In this document: positions 7,851 through 14,599 of the stretch, piece after piece
Layout: every line of letters begins with the position of its first letter
How positions within the stretch are numbered: the stretch's first letter is position 1
DNA from: JAUYQR01 sp031377265
Lineage (GTDB): Bacteria; Pseudomonadota; Alphaproteobacteria; Rhodobacterales; Rhodobacteraceae
Reading direction: 5' to 3'
Length of the DNA stretch: 15,565 nt
Assembly (NCBI RefSeq): GCF_031377265.1
Contig: NZ_JANMET010000012.1
Coordinates: 1-15,565 of the forward strand
Notes under the pieces: model-generated
Seen by the model: the letters and a program-made list of their open reading frames with translations, nothing else
What the model was told of the DNA's origin: nothing
Databases searched by the model: none
Position numbers and translations under genes: made by a program

Positions 7851-7900
7851 TTTCCCCTTCAGAAATATCCTCCGGGGGTGCGGGGGTGGAAAACCCCCGC
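7851..7900. repeat. Palindromic extragenic element with G/C-rich hairpin
   Basis: The 91-base gap before the reductase-like gene holds a perfect 8-bp stem (GCGGGGGT at 7880-7887, ACCCCCGC at 7893-7900, five-base loop). It is preceded by a tract whose complement reads GGAGGATATTT followed by CTGAAGGGGAAA. No T-run follows, so it does not look like a terminator. From memory, GGAGGATATTT-type strings recur between genes in Rhodobacterales. A loosely similar tract, GAGTATTTGGCAAAAGGGCAA, lies at 9468-9488. Confidence 0.45.
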
Positions 7901-7929
7901 TGCGCCACGCAGGAAAGGTGGGTGCTGCG

Positions 7930-9372
7930 GTGACGGAAGCGCCTGAAAAGATCCGATGCGATGCCTGTCCGGTGATGTGCTATATCGCCCCCGGACAAAC
8001 CGGGGCCTGTGACCGGTATGCCAATGCGGACGGTCGCATCGTGCGGACTGATCCGGTGGTGATGCTAAGTCACGCGCTGACGGCCGGGCAGCGCGTCGTG
8101 CCGTTCGCGGCGCGGGTCTGGGACGGCGATCCAATGCCGGCCGATACCTTTGTGACCGGAATAGGCTCTGGCACGACCTATCCCGATTACAAGCCCGCGC
8201 CTTTTATCGTGTCGTCGCAGGTTGAAGGCACCGACATGGTCACGGTCGTGACGGAAGCGATCTTTTCGTACTGCGGCGTCAAGGTGAAGATTGATACAGA
8301 CCGTTTCCTCGGGCCAGAAGGGGCCACGGTGCGGGTAGATGGCGAAGCGGTGGGGCATGTCACCACGGCCGAATACGGCAGCCAGATGCTGTCGCTGGGC
8401 GGTGTGCATCATCTGACGGGGGGGACGAAAGCCGAAGGGCGGGTGACCTGTGCCGCGATTCTGGCGCTGTGCAACGGCGCGCCGGTGACGGTGCAGATCG
8501 ACGGCGGATCAACCGTCACGGTGCAGGCCGGGCACGCCCCGGTGGTCGACGGGCAGCGCCAGCAACGAATGCGGGTCGGCTGCGGGTCGGCGACAATTGG
8601 CATGTTTGCCAGCCAATGGCACGGCGCGGTGGATGAGGTGGTGGTGGTCGACGATCATATCACCGGCGTCGTGTCGGAACATCAGGCGGGCAAGGTGCTG
8701 GGCTGGACGCCGACCGGGATCAGGATCAAGGGCCATCGATCTACCCCCGGGCGCTACTTCAAGGTCTCAGAACCCGGTTTGGGGTGGGGTGGAACCAGGC
8801 TTACCGATCCGCTGGCCATTCTGGGCGAATGGAACCCGAAAAAGGGCGCGCGTTCCGGCCTTACGCTGTTGATGGTATCAACCACCGGCGAGGACTTTGG
8901 CTATTATGTGCTGGACGCCGACCTCGTGCCCCGGCCGCGGCCATTGCCCAAGGCGCTTGAAGCGACAGTTCGGGTGATCGACGAAAGCTGCGAGCCATCG
9001 CTGTGCACAGTATTGTTCATCGGCGGGGCAGGTGGGTCTTTGCGGGCCGGTGTCACCCGGAACCCCATGCGCCTGACGCAATCAGTGCAGGCGGGGGCGA
9101 CACGGCTGACCTCGGGTGGGGCGGAATGCTTTGTCTGGCCCGGGGGCGGCATTACCTTCATGGTGGATGTCATGCGCCTGCCTGCGGGGGCCTTTAGCTA
9201 TGTGCCGACACCGGCCTTGGTGGCACCATTGGAGTTTACGCTGACCCGCGCGGACTATCTGGCAATGGGTGGACATGCCGCGTCGATCACCTCGTTGGAG
9301 GAGATGATGGCAAGAGGCGGTGAATATCCCACCGCCGCGCGGCTGGAGCCATGGCGGAGCGATGGTTCATGA
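7930..9372 (+). CDS. 6-hydroxynicotinate-reductase-like iron-sulfur protein
   Basis: This 480-residue protein resembles sequences annotated as 6-hydroxynicotinate reductase. The N-terminus carries a cluster motif CDACPVMC with ligands Cys10, 13 and 17 and a fourth at Cys27 (TGACDRY), suited to a [4Fe-4S] cluster. Later segments include MRVGCGSATIGMF (214-226), Cys354/Cys359 and WPGGGITFMVDVMRLP (403-418). In Eubacterium barkeri this enzyme reduces 6-hydroxynicotinate to tetrahydro-6-oxonicotinate with Fe-S clusters and covalently bound flavin. The stretch VQAGATRLTS (386-395) resembles the SGAT-type motif flavinylated by ApbE, with Ala for the first Ser/Thr; Thr391 would be the acceptor. I chose GTG 7930 because AGGTGG lies 8 bases upstream; GTG 7918 is the alternative. 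Adjacency to a molybdenum hydroxylase supports a hydroxylase-then-reductase pair; the natural substrate is unproven. Confidence 0.8.
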   Translation: MTEAPEKIRCDACPVMCYIAPGQTGACDRYANADGRIVRTDPVVMLSHALTAGQRVVPFAARVWDGDPMPADTFVTGIGSGTTYPDYKPAPFIVSSQVEGTDMVTVVTEAIFSYCGVKVKIDTDRFLGPEGATVRVDGEAVGHVTTAEYGSQMLSLGGVHHLTGGTKAEGRVTCAAILALCNGAPVTVQIDGGSTVTVQAGHAPVVDGQRQQRMRVGCGSATIGMFASQWHGAVDEVVVVDDHITGVVSEHQAGKVLGWTPTGIRIKGHRSTPGRYFKVSEPGLGWGGTRLTDPLAILGEWNPKKGARSGLTLLMVSTTGEDFGYYVLDADLVPRPRPLPKALEATVRVIDESCEPSLCTVLFIGGAGGSLRAGVTRNPMRLTQSVQAGATRLTSGGAECFVWPGGGITFMVDVMRLPAGAFSYVPTPALVAPLEFTLTRADYLAMGGHAASITSLEEMMARGGEYPTAARLEPWRSDGS

Positions 9373-9392
9373 AGGCCGCACCCTCGCCTCAC

Positions 9393-9453
9393 GCTTGCAA
9401 AATGGAGCGGCTTTGCCGCAAGCTTTTGTGGTCGCCCGCGCGGCCAGGGCCGC
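9393..9453 (+). other. Stem-loops in the 121-base gap before UPF0280
   Basis: Three inverted repeats lie here: GCTTGC/GCAAGC (9393-9398 with 9418-9423) followed by TTTT; GCGGC-TTT-GCCGC (9407-9419), which competes with the first; and GCGGC-CAGG-GCCGC (9440-9453). The first is a weak terminator-like or attenuating structure. The T-run is short and genes on both sides look functionally linked, so partial read-through or mRNA processing is more likely than a full stop. Confidence 0.35.
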
Positions 9454-9493
9454 TTGGCTTCGGGTATGAGTATTTGGCAAAAGGGCAAGCGGG

Positions 9494-10336
9494 ATGAACG
9501 GGGCGCTGGCCATGAGGCTGCCGGATGGCAGGCTGCATTTGCAGCACGGGCCGATTGACCTGATCTGCGAGGCGTGGGGCGTGGATAAAGCTGTACACGC
9601 CGCCTATGCCCGCGCCAGCCGCCGATTTGAAACCGTTTTGACCGAGCTGGTCAGCGAATTGCCGATCCTGCGCGCCGAAGACGGACGGCCCAGTGGTGCA
9701 ATTGGTGCCCGGATGGCGCGTGCGGTGGCGCCGTTCCGGCCAGCGTTCATCACGCCGATGGCGGCGGTTGCCGGGGCGGTTGCCGAAACGGTGCTGGCAG
9801 AGATTGCCGGACCTGAGATCGCCCGCGCCTATGTAAACAACGGCGGCGACATTGCCTTGCATCTTGCCAAAGCCCACAGTCTGACCTGCGCGATTGCCGC
9901 ACCTGGGGGCCTGCCGGTGACAATCGGGTTCAGCGATCCGATACGCGGCATTGCGACATCCGGGTGGCGCGGCCGAAGCTGGTCTTTCGGAATTGCCGAC
10001 GCGGTCACCGTGCTGGCGACCAGTGCCGCGATGGCCGATGCCGCCGCAACGATGATTGCGAATGCGGTAAACCTGCCCGATCACCCCGGCATCGTCAGGC
10101 AGCCTGCCCGCGCACTGCAGGCCGACAGCGATTTGGCAGACCGACTGGTGACCACCGCAGTGCCCCGCCTTTCGACATGCGAGATTGCCGTGGCATTGGA
10201 TGCTGGACTTGTCTTTGCCGAAGCATTGCGCGCCCGTGGGTTGATTGTCGCGGCGGCTCTGTTCCTGCAATCCGAGGCGCGCGTCTCTGGCGCGATACCT
10301 TTGCCCTACAGCCTGAAGGAGCCGGTCCGTGTTTGA
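9494..10336 (+). CDS. UPF0280 family protein (ApbE-superfamily-like)
   Basis: This 280-residue protein matches UPF0280 (COG2122) as I remember it: LPDGRLHLQHGPIDL near the N-terminus, a central FITPMAAVAGAVAETVL and AYVNNGGDIALHLA (about 113-126). The NGGDI segment recalls the glycine-rich motif of ApbE flavin transferases, and the family is often described as related to ApbE; its reaction is not established. The ATG at 9494 has AAGGG about 8 bases upstream and leaves a short leader typical of the family; an ATG at 9512 is less likely. It follows the reductase-like gene by 121 bases and overlaps the next gene by 8 bases. A role in attaching or handling flavin for the upstream reductase is inferred from this context. 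Confidence 0.8.
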   Translation: MNGALAMRLPDGRLHLQHGPIDLICEAWGVDKAVHAAYARASRRFETVLTELVSELPILRAEDGRPSGAIGARMARAVAPFRPAFITPMAAVAGAVAETVLAEIAGPEIARAYVNNGGDIALHLAKAHSLTCAIAAPGGLPVTIGFSDPIRGIATSGWRGRSWSFGIADAVTVLATSAAMADAAATMIANAVNLPDHPGIVRQPARALQADSDLADRLVTTAVPRLSTCEIAVALDAGLVFAEALRARGLIVAAALFLQSEARVSGAIPLPYSLKEPVRV

Positions 10337-10910
10337 CTTTCCAATCCGCAAGATAGTGCTGCAGATAGAACAGATTCAGCATGATGGCGGCACTCCGCCC
10401 GCCCAACCGCGTCTGCGCGGCGCGGTGCTGGCAGTAGTCGGTAACCCGTTCGCTGGAAGCCATCATCCAGAGTTGCAAAGCGCGATGGACGATCTGAAGC
10501 CGCTTGGCATGTTGCTAACTGAGCGGTTGATCCAGGCGCTTGGTGGCCGGGCGGGGATCGACAGCTACGGCAAAGGCGCCATCGTGGGCGAGGCTGGCGA
10601 GGTGGAGCACGGCGCGCTGTGGCATGTGCCGGGCGGCTATTCGATGCGCGAACAGTTGGGCGAAAGCCGCGCGATCGTGCCATCGGCGATGAAGGCTGGC
10701 GGGATCGGTGCGACGCTTGACGTGCCGCTGGGCCATATCAACGCGGCCTATGTTCGCAGCCATTTTGATGCCATCACCGTTTCGGTGCCTGACGGGCCGC
10801 GCGCGGGCGAGATCGTGTTCGTGCTGGCCATGGCCAGGGGGCCGCGTGTCCATTCGCGGATGGGCGGGCTTGAGGTGCACCAGATCAAGGGCGAGGACGG
10901 ATTGCGATGA
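10329..10910 (+). CDS. Amino acid synthesis family protein (PF06684/DUF1185)
   Basis: This 193-residue protein fits the PF06684 family: the start RKIVLQIEQIQHDGG, then AVLAVVGNPFAG, the strongly family-like SYGKGAIVGEAGEVEHGALWH (about 78-98), VPSAMKAGGIGATLDVPLGH and a C-terminal AGEIVFVLAMARGPRVHSRMGG. From memory, crystal structures show a variant of the AroH chorismate-mutase/YjgF-like fold and a suggested role in amino-acid metabolism, without a proven reaction. The GTG start is strongly supported by AAGGAG at 10316-10321, 7 bases upstream. It overlaps UPF0280 by 8 bases and the membrane-protein gene by 4, so the three are translationally linked. An enzymatic step on a ring or open-chain intermediate is plausible but not shown. 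Confidence 0.8.
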   Translation: MFDFPIRKIVLQIEQIQHDGGTPPAQPRLRGAVLAVVGNPFAGSHHPELQSAMDDLKPLGMLLTERLIQALGGRAGIDSYGKGAIVGEAGEVEHGALWHVPGGYSMREQLGESRAIVPSAMKAGGIGATLDVPLGHINAAYVRSHFDAITVSVPDGPRAGEIVFVLAMARGPRVHSRMGGLEVHQIKGEDGLR

Positions 10911-12262
10911 TCGCGAGGCTTGGCATCTTTCTGCTTTGCCTGATCCCCGGTGCGGCGTTTGCCTGCGCCCTGCCACCGTCGGTGATTTTGCTTTTGCCAA
11001 CAGGACATTACATCGTTGGTGCCGGGCTGACGGTTGGTTTGACGGCGGTTTTGGGCGCGATGGCGCGGCGCTTGCCTGAAATGCGCCCGGTGATGGTACT
11101 GGAACGCGGTGTGCTGCTGCCCGTTGTGCTGACCTCCTACCTCAGTTTTCTGGTGTTTCTTGGCCTGATCCTGATCGGGCTTTTTGGCAGCCGCGATCCG
11201 ATGCACAACCTGATGACCCTGGTGTTCTGGACCGGCGTCTGGATCGTAGTGCCGTTGGCGTCAATGGTGATGGGCAACGTCTGGCGACCGATCAATCCAT
11301 GGACCGGGCTGGTTCGTATTGCGCGTATGCTTTTGGGCCGAACCGGCACAATGGGTCTTGGGCGTTTCGGGCATTGGCCAGCAGTCATTGGATATGCCGG
11401 TTTTGTCTGGTTTCAGATGATCTCGCTGTCGCCTGATGATCCGGAAGTTCTTGCGCTGGTCGCGCTGGCCTACTGGACGGTGATTTTTGGCCTGGCTGTT
11501 CTGGAAGGCGAAGACTGGCTGGAGCAGGGGGAGTTTCTGACGGTCTTGTTCGGCATGATTGCCAAGGTCGCACCGCTGTGGCTGCAGATCAGCGGCGGAC
11601 GCGCGCGGATGATGGCGGGATGGCCGGGAACCCAGGTTCTGGCGATGCCGGCTTTATCGGCCTCGGCCATTGTGTTCGTGACGCTGGCCTTGGCGGCGCT
11701 GACCTTTGACGGTTTGGTTGAAACCTTCTGGTGGCAGGCGCTGATCGGGGAAAATCCGCTGGAACCGACCGGCCGGTCCGGGGTGATGGTACAGAACACT
11801 GTCGGTTTCCTGGCGGTCTGGGTGCTGACGTTGGCCCTTATACTTGGGGTGCTGGGGCTGGGCCGCAGGATTGCGGGCAGTGGTTTTTCGGCCGGCCCGG
11901 TGATGCTCTCATTTCTGGCAATCGCAGCTGGCTATCACGCGGCGCATTACCTGGTGATGCTGCTGACCGCCGGGCAATACACGCTATCGGCCTTGAACGA
12001 CCCGCTGTTTCGGGGGGATGACTGGCTGGGCCTGCCGCCATTCTACGTCTCGTTCGGGTTTTTGACTGACCCGGTGACGATGCCGTTGATCTATGGCGCA
12101 CAGTTTGCGGCGATTCTGGGTGCGCATCTGCTGGCTGTCGTGCTGGCGCTGAAGTTGGTGGGAAGCGGTGCGCGGGCGTTGGCACATTTGCCGCTGACCG
12201 CGCTGATGGTGGGGTATACGGTGCTGGGGCTTTGGCTGTTGTCTACTGCCAGAACCGGGTGA
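10907..12262 (+). CDS. Polytopic membrane protein of unknown function
   Basis: This 451-residue protein starts with a signal-like segment (MIARLGIFLLCLIPGAAFA, possible cleavage before Cys20) and has roughly ten or eleven further hydrophobic helices, near 33-52, 70-93, 102-123, 157-174, 181-198, 209-227, 244-266, 296-318, 329-354, 392-416 and 428-446. Conserved-looking features are GNVWRPINPW (123-132), TFDG (266-269) and the intramembrane AGYHAAHY (341-348), whose His344 and His347 could bind metal or heme. Similar proteins are, as far as I recall, annotated as hypothetical or as fenitrothion-hydrolase-like; I would not assign that activity. The start overlaps the preceding stop as ATGA, so it is made together with UPF0280 and the PF06684 protein. 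It might be a transporter, an electron-transfer anchor or a membrane enzyme. Confidence 0.75.
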   Translation: MIARLGIFLLCLIPGAAFACALPPSVILLLPTGHYIVGAGLTVGLTAVLGAMARRLPEMRPVMVLERGVLLPVVLTSYLSFLVFLGLILIGLFGSRDPMHNLMTLVFWTGVWIVVPLASMVMGNVWRPINPWTGLVRIARMLLGRTGTMGLGRFGHWPAVIGYAGFVWFQMISLSPDDPEVLALVALAYWTVIFGLAVLEGEDWLEQGEFLTVLFGMIAKVAPLWLQISGGRARMMAGWPGTQVLAMPALSASAIVFVTLALAALTFDGLVETFWWQALIGENPLEPTGRSGVMVQNTVGFLAVWVLTLALILGVLGLGRRIAGSGFSAGPVMLSFLAIAAGYHAAHYLVMLLTAGQYTLSALNDPLFRGDDWLGLPPFYVSFGFLTDPVTMPLIYGAQFAAILGAHLLAVVLALKLVGSGARALAHLPLTALMVGYTVLGLWLLSTARTG

Positions 12263-12278
12263 AAACCCTGGACTTGTC

Positions 12279-12296
12279 GGGTGTCTGGACACACCC
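12279..12296 (+). terminator. Short stem-loop after the membrane-protein gene
   Basis: Arms GGGTGT and ACACCC enclose a 6-base loop, 17 bases after the membrane-protein stop, followed by TTAA. The stem is short and the T-run is only two bases, so this is at best a weak terminator or an mRNA 3' end between the catabolic and transport genes. Confidence 0.3.
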
Positions 12297-12303
12297 TTAA
12301 CCA

Positions 12304-12329
12304 CAGCGGCCTTCGCCAGAAAGGCCCTG
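12304..12329 (+). other. Leader hairpin before the binding-protein gene
   Basis: Arms GGCCTT and AAGGCC enclose a 7-base loop, extended by CAG/CTG across a one-base bulge. It lies 18 bases before the binding-protein ATG, just upstream of the ribosome site GGAG (12337-12340). It could be an attenuator arm or a stabilising 5' structure for this usually highly expressed gene. Confidence 0.35.
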
Positions 12330-12347
12330 CAACAGTGGAGAGAGACG

Positions 12348-13628
12348 ATGACGAGACAAACGAATGTTACCCTGCCTTCGCGCCGCGCTGTTCTCAAGGC
12401 CGGGGCGGCGGGACTGCTGGTTTCGGCAATGCCCGGCTATGTCGGTGCACAAGCAGCACCGCTGAAAATCGGGTTCCAACTGCATCGCACGGGCATTGGC
12501 GCGTCTTACGGGCGCTGGTACGAGCGGACCGCGCAGGCCGCGCTGAAACTCATCAACGAGGGGGGCGGGATCAATGGCCGACCCGTCGAGATCATGTTCG
12601 AGGATGACGCGACTGACCCAAAGCGCGGCTCGGAAGTTGTTGAAAAACTGACCGTGCAAGCGGGCTGCGATGTGGTGATGGGAACGCTGTTTTCCCATGT
12701 CGTCATCGGTTCCGCGCCGCGCGCGGCTGAATTGAAAGTGCCATATCTGGTCTGCTCGGAAGGCTATCACGTTGCCAGCGGCATGCTGAACCGCTGGACC
12801 CTGCAGCCCGGGATCACGGATGTGCGCAGCCAGATCGCGTCGATGGCGCCATGGGTTGCGGCGAACCTCGGCAAGAAGGTCACGATGATCTTCCCCGATT
12901 TCGCCTTCGGCCATGACCACCGCGATTTCTTCACCGCCGCGATGGCCGCCCAGGGTGGCGAGGTGATCGCCCAGATCGCCATTCCGCCGACGGAGACGTC
13001 GTTCACCCGCTACTTCCCGCAAATCCCGGCGGAAACCGAAGTGCTGTATCATGTGATGGTCGGCCCTGCCGTTCTGACCTTCGTCAAGGAGTTGGGCGAG
13101 TTCTATGGCTCGGGTGCCAAGCCGCAGATCTTCGGCTTTATCGACAGCCTTGAAGCCGTGGACACCGCCACGCCCGGCCTCGAGTTTCTTGAAGGCACCC
13201 ATTTCTGGGAGGCGCACAACCGGGTGAAACCGGCAGACGCTGGCGAACACGAGGCAGCCTATCGCGCGGCGGTCGGGGTGGATGACAATGGCGCATCGGT
13301 CAGCGATGCGGCGGACGTGGCGACCTACAGCCACATGTTTTCCACCTGGGAGACGCTGTTTGCGATCAAGGCCGGGATGGAGGCCTCGGCCTATACCGGC
13401 CCCGCCGACCGCCAGAAGTTTGTCGAGGCGATGGAGGCTATGACCGACCTGCCTTACGGCATCGAACGTCCGCAGGGCACCAAGATGTTCAATGGCAAGA
13501 CCCATCAGGTGTTCGGCACCCAGAACATCAGCCAGGTGCAAGGCGGCAAGCTGATCCGGGTGCATCAGACCACGATGGCCGATGGTGCCTATGACGATGC
13601 GGTGGACTACACCACGATGGCCTTCTGA
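12348..13628 (+). CDS. ABC transporter substrate-binding protein, branched-chain amino acid/amide type
   Basis: This 426-residue periplasmic-binding protein begins with a twin-arginine signal: SRRAVLKAGAAGLLVSAM, then AQA before a predicted cut after residue 36. The mature part has the type-I (Peripla_BP_6) start LKIGFQLHRTGIGASYG and the characteristic LINEGGGINGRPVEIMFEDD, then GTLFSHVVIGSAPRAAE and VPYLVCSEGYH. Members bind branched-chain amino acids, urea, amides or aromatic acids; the ligand here cannot be told from sequence but is presumably the cluster's substrate. GGAG lies 7 bases before the ATG. It is followed by a 92-base gap with a large hairpin and then the two permease genes. 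Use of the Tat rather than the Sec route would mean export of a folded protein. Confidence 0.93.
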   Translation: MTRQTNVTLPSRRAVLKAGAAGLLVSAMPGYVGAQAAPLKIGFQLHRTGIGASYGRWYERTAQAALKLINEGGGINGRPVEIMFEDDATDPKRGSEVVEKLTVQAGCDVVMGTLFSHVVIGSAPRAAELKVPYLVCSEGYHVASGMLNRWTLQPGITDVRSQIASMAPWVAANLGKKVTMIFPDFAFGHDHRDFFTAAMAAQGGEVIAQIAIPPTETSFTRYFPQIPAETEVLYHVMVGPAVLTFVKELGEFYGSGAKPQIFGFIDSLEAVDTATPGLEFLEGTHFWEAHNRVKPADAGEHEAAYRAAVGVDDNGASVSDAADVATYSHMFSTWETLFAIKAGMEASAYTGPADRQKFVEAMEAMTDLPYGIERPQGTKMFNGKTHQVFGTQNISQVQGGKLIRVHQTTMADGAYDDAVDYTTMAF

Positions 13629-13635
13629 TCGGGAG

Positions 13636-13695
13636 GGGTGCGTGCGGTGCGCGCGCCCCTGCCACTTTGCCAGGGCGCATGCGTGGCACGCACCC
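13636..13695 (+). other. Large nested stem-loop between binding protein and permease genes
   Basis: A perfect 10-bp outer stem (GGGTGCGTGC at 13636-13645 with GCACGCACCC at 13686-13695) encloses an inner stem GCGCCC/GGGCGC (13653-13658 with 13673-13678), extended by TG/CA across a one-base bulge. No T-run follows. Such structures after binding-protein genes commonly protect the upstream mRNA from 3' exonucleases and lower permease expression relative to the binding protein. Confidence 0.65.
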
Positions 13696-13720
13696 TACAC
13701 CCCTTGCCTAAGGATTTTCC

Positions 13721-14599
13721 TTGTCGTTCGGACCTTTCCTTCTCCTCGCCCTGATGGAGGGCATGGTGACTGCCGCCGTGCTCGCGCTTACCGCGGCGGG
13801 CCTCAGCCTGGTCTTTGGGGTGATGCGGGTGGTCAACGTGGCGCATGGGGAGTTCTTCATGCTGGGTGCGGTGCTGGCATGGCTGGTCACCACCATCATA
13901 CCCGGCCCGGCGATGCTTGCCTTTATCGCCGCATTGGTCATTGCGCCCTTGTTCGTGGCGGCGCTGGCCGCTGCTGCAGACGGCTTGATCCTGAAGCGGT
14001 TGAATTACGATCCAGAAGCCACAATCGTTGCCACCATCGGCCTGCTCTACATGATCCAGCAGGCCACCCTTAGCCTTTATGGCCCAAATGCCAACCCGGT
14101 AGCCGCGCCTTTCGAATGGCGCATCCAGCTGCCCTGGTTTGGCTATTCTGGCTACAAGCTTTTCGTGGTGCTGGCCGCAGGCCTTGTTTTGGTTGCGCTG
14201 TGGGCGTTCATGACACGCACCCGTGCCGGCCTCATCATGCGGGCAACGCAGGTGGATCGCGCCACCGCCCGCACCTTCGGCATCAACGTCGACCGCGTCT
14301 ACATGGGAACCTTCGCACTGGGCGCAGGACTTGCGGCACTGGCGGGGGTACTGGTCGCGCCGATCAGCCAAGCCCATTATCTGATGGGAGGGGACCCGCT
14401 GCTGTTGTCGTTCATCGTGGTTATCATTGGTGGTCTCGGGTCGTTGCGCGGCACGCTGGTGGCCGCGCTGATTATCGGGCTTTCGGATGGCGTGATCTCG
14501 ATGGCCTTCTCTCCGACGCTTGCCAAGATCATCGCGACGCTGCTTGTGGCCATGGTGTTGATCTTCCGCCCCCAAGGTCTGTTCGGGGCCAGGGCATGA
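13721..14599 (+). CDS. ABC transporter permease, LivH type
   Basis: This 292-residue membrane protein is a LivH-type permease: the N-terminal ALTAAGLSLVFGVMRVVNVAHGEFFMLGA segment (about 23-51) is the family hallmark, the cytoplasmic coupling region TRTRAGLIMRATQVDR (about 166-181) precedes TFGINVDRVYMGTFALGAGLA, and the C-terminus carries VVIIGGLGSLRGTLVAALIIG. It forms the inner-membrane channel with the LivM-type partner. The start is a TTG at 13721 with AGGA 6 bases upstream; the next ATG (13754) would remove part of the first helix. The stop overlaps the next start as ATGA. The weak TTG start together with the upstream hairpin would reduce synthesis relative to the binding protein. Confidence 0.93.
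   Translation: MSFGPFLLLALMEGMVTAAVLALTAAGLSLVFGVMRVVNVAHGEFFMLGAVLAWLVTTIIPGPAMLAFIAALVIAPLFVAALAAAADGLILKRLNYDPEATIVATIGLLYMIQQATLSLYGPNANPVAAPFEWRIQLPWFGYSGYKLFVVLAAGLVLVALWAFMTRTRAGLIMRATQVDRATARTFGINVDRVYMGTFALGAGLAALAGVLVAPISQAHYLMGGDPLLLSFIVVIIGGLGSLRGTLVAALIIGLSDGVISMAFSPTLAKIIATLLVAMVLIFRPQGLFGARA

Noticed and set aside
12297..13565. Long minus-strand open frame (422 codons) opposite the binding-protein gene
   Set aside because: It is antisense to a clear gene, has no family motif, and arises from codon bias in GC-rich DNA. The same holds for long antisense frames at 9389-10351, 2770-3693 and 13607-14575.
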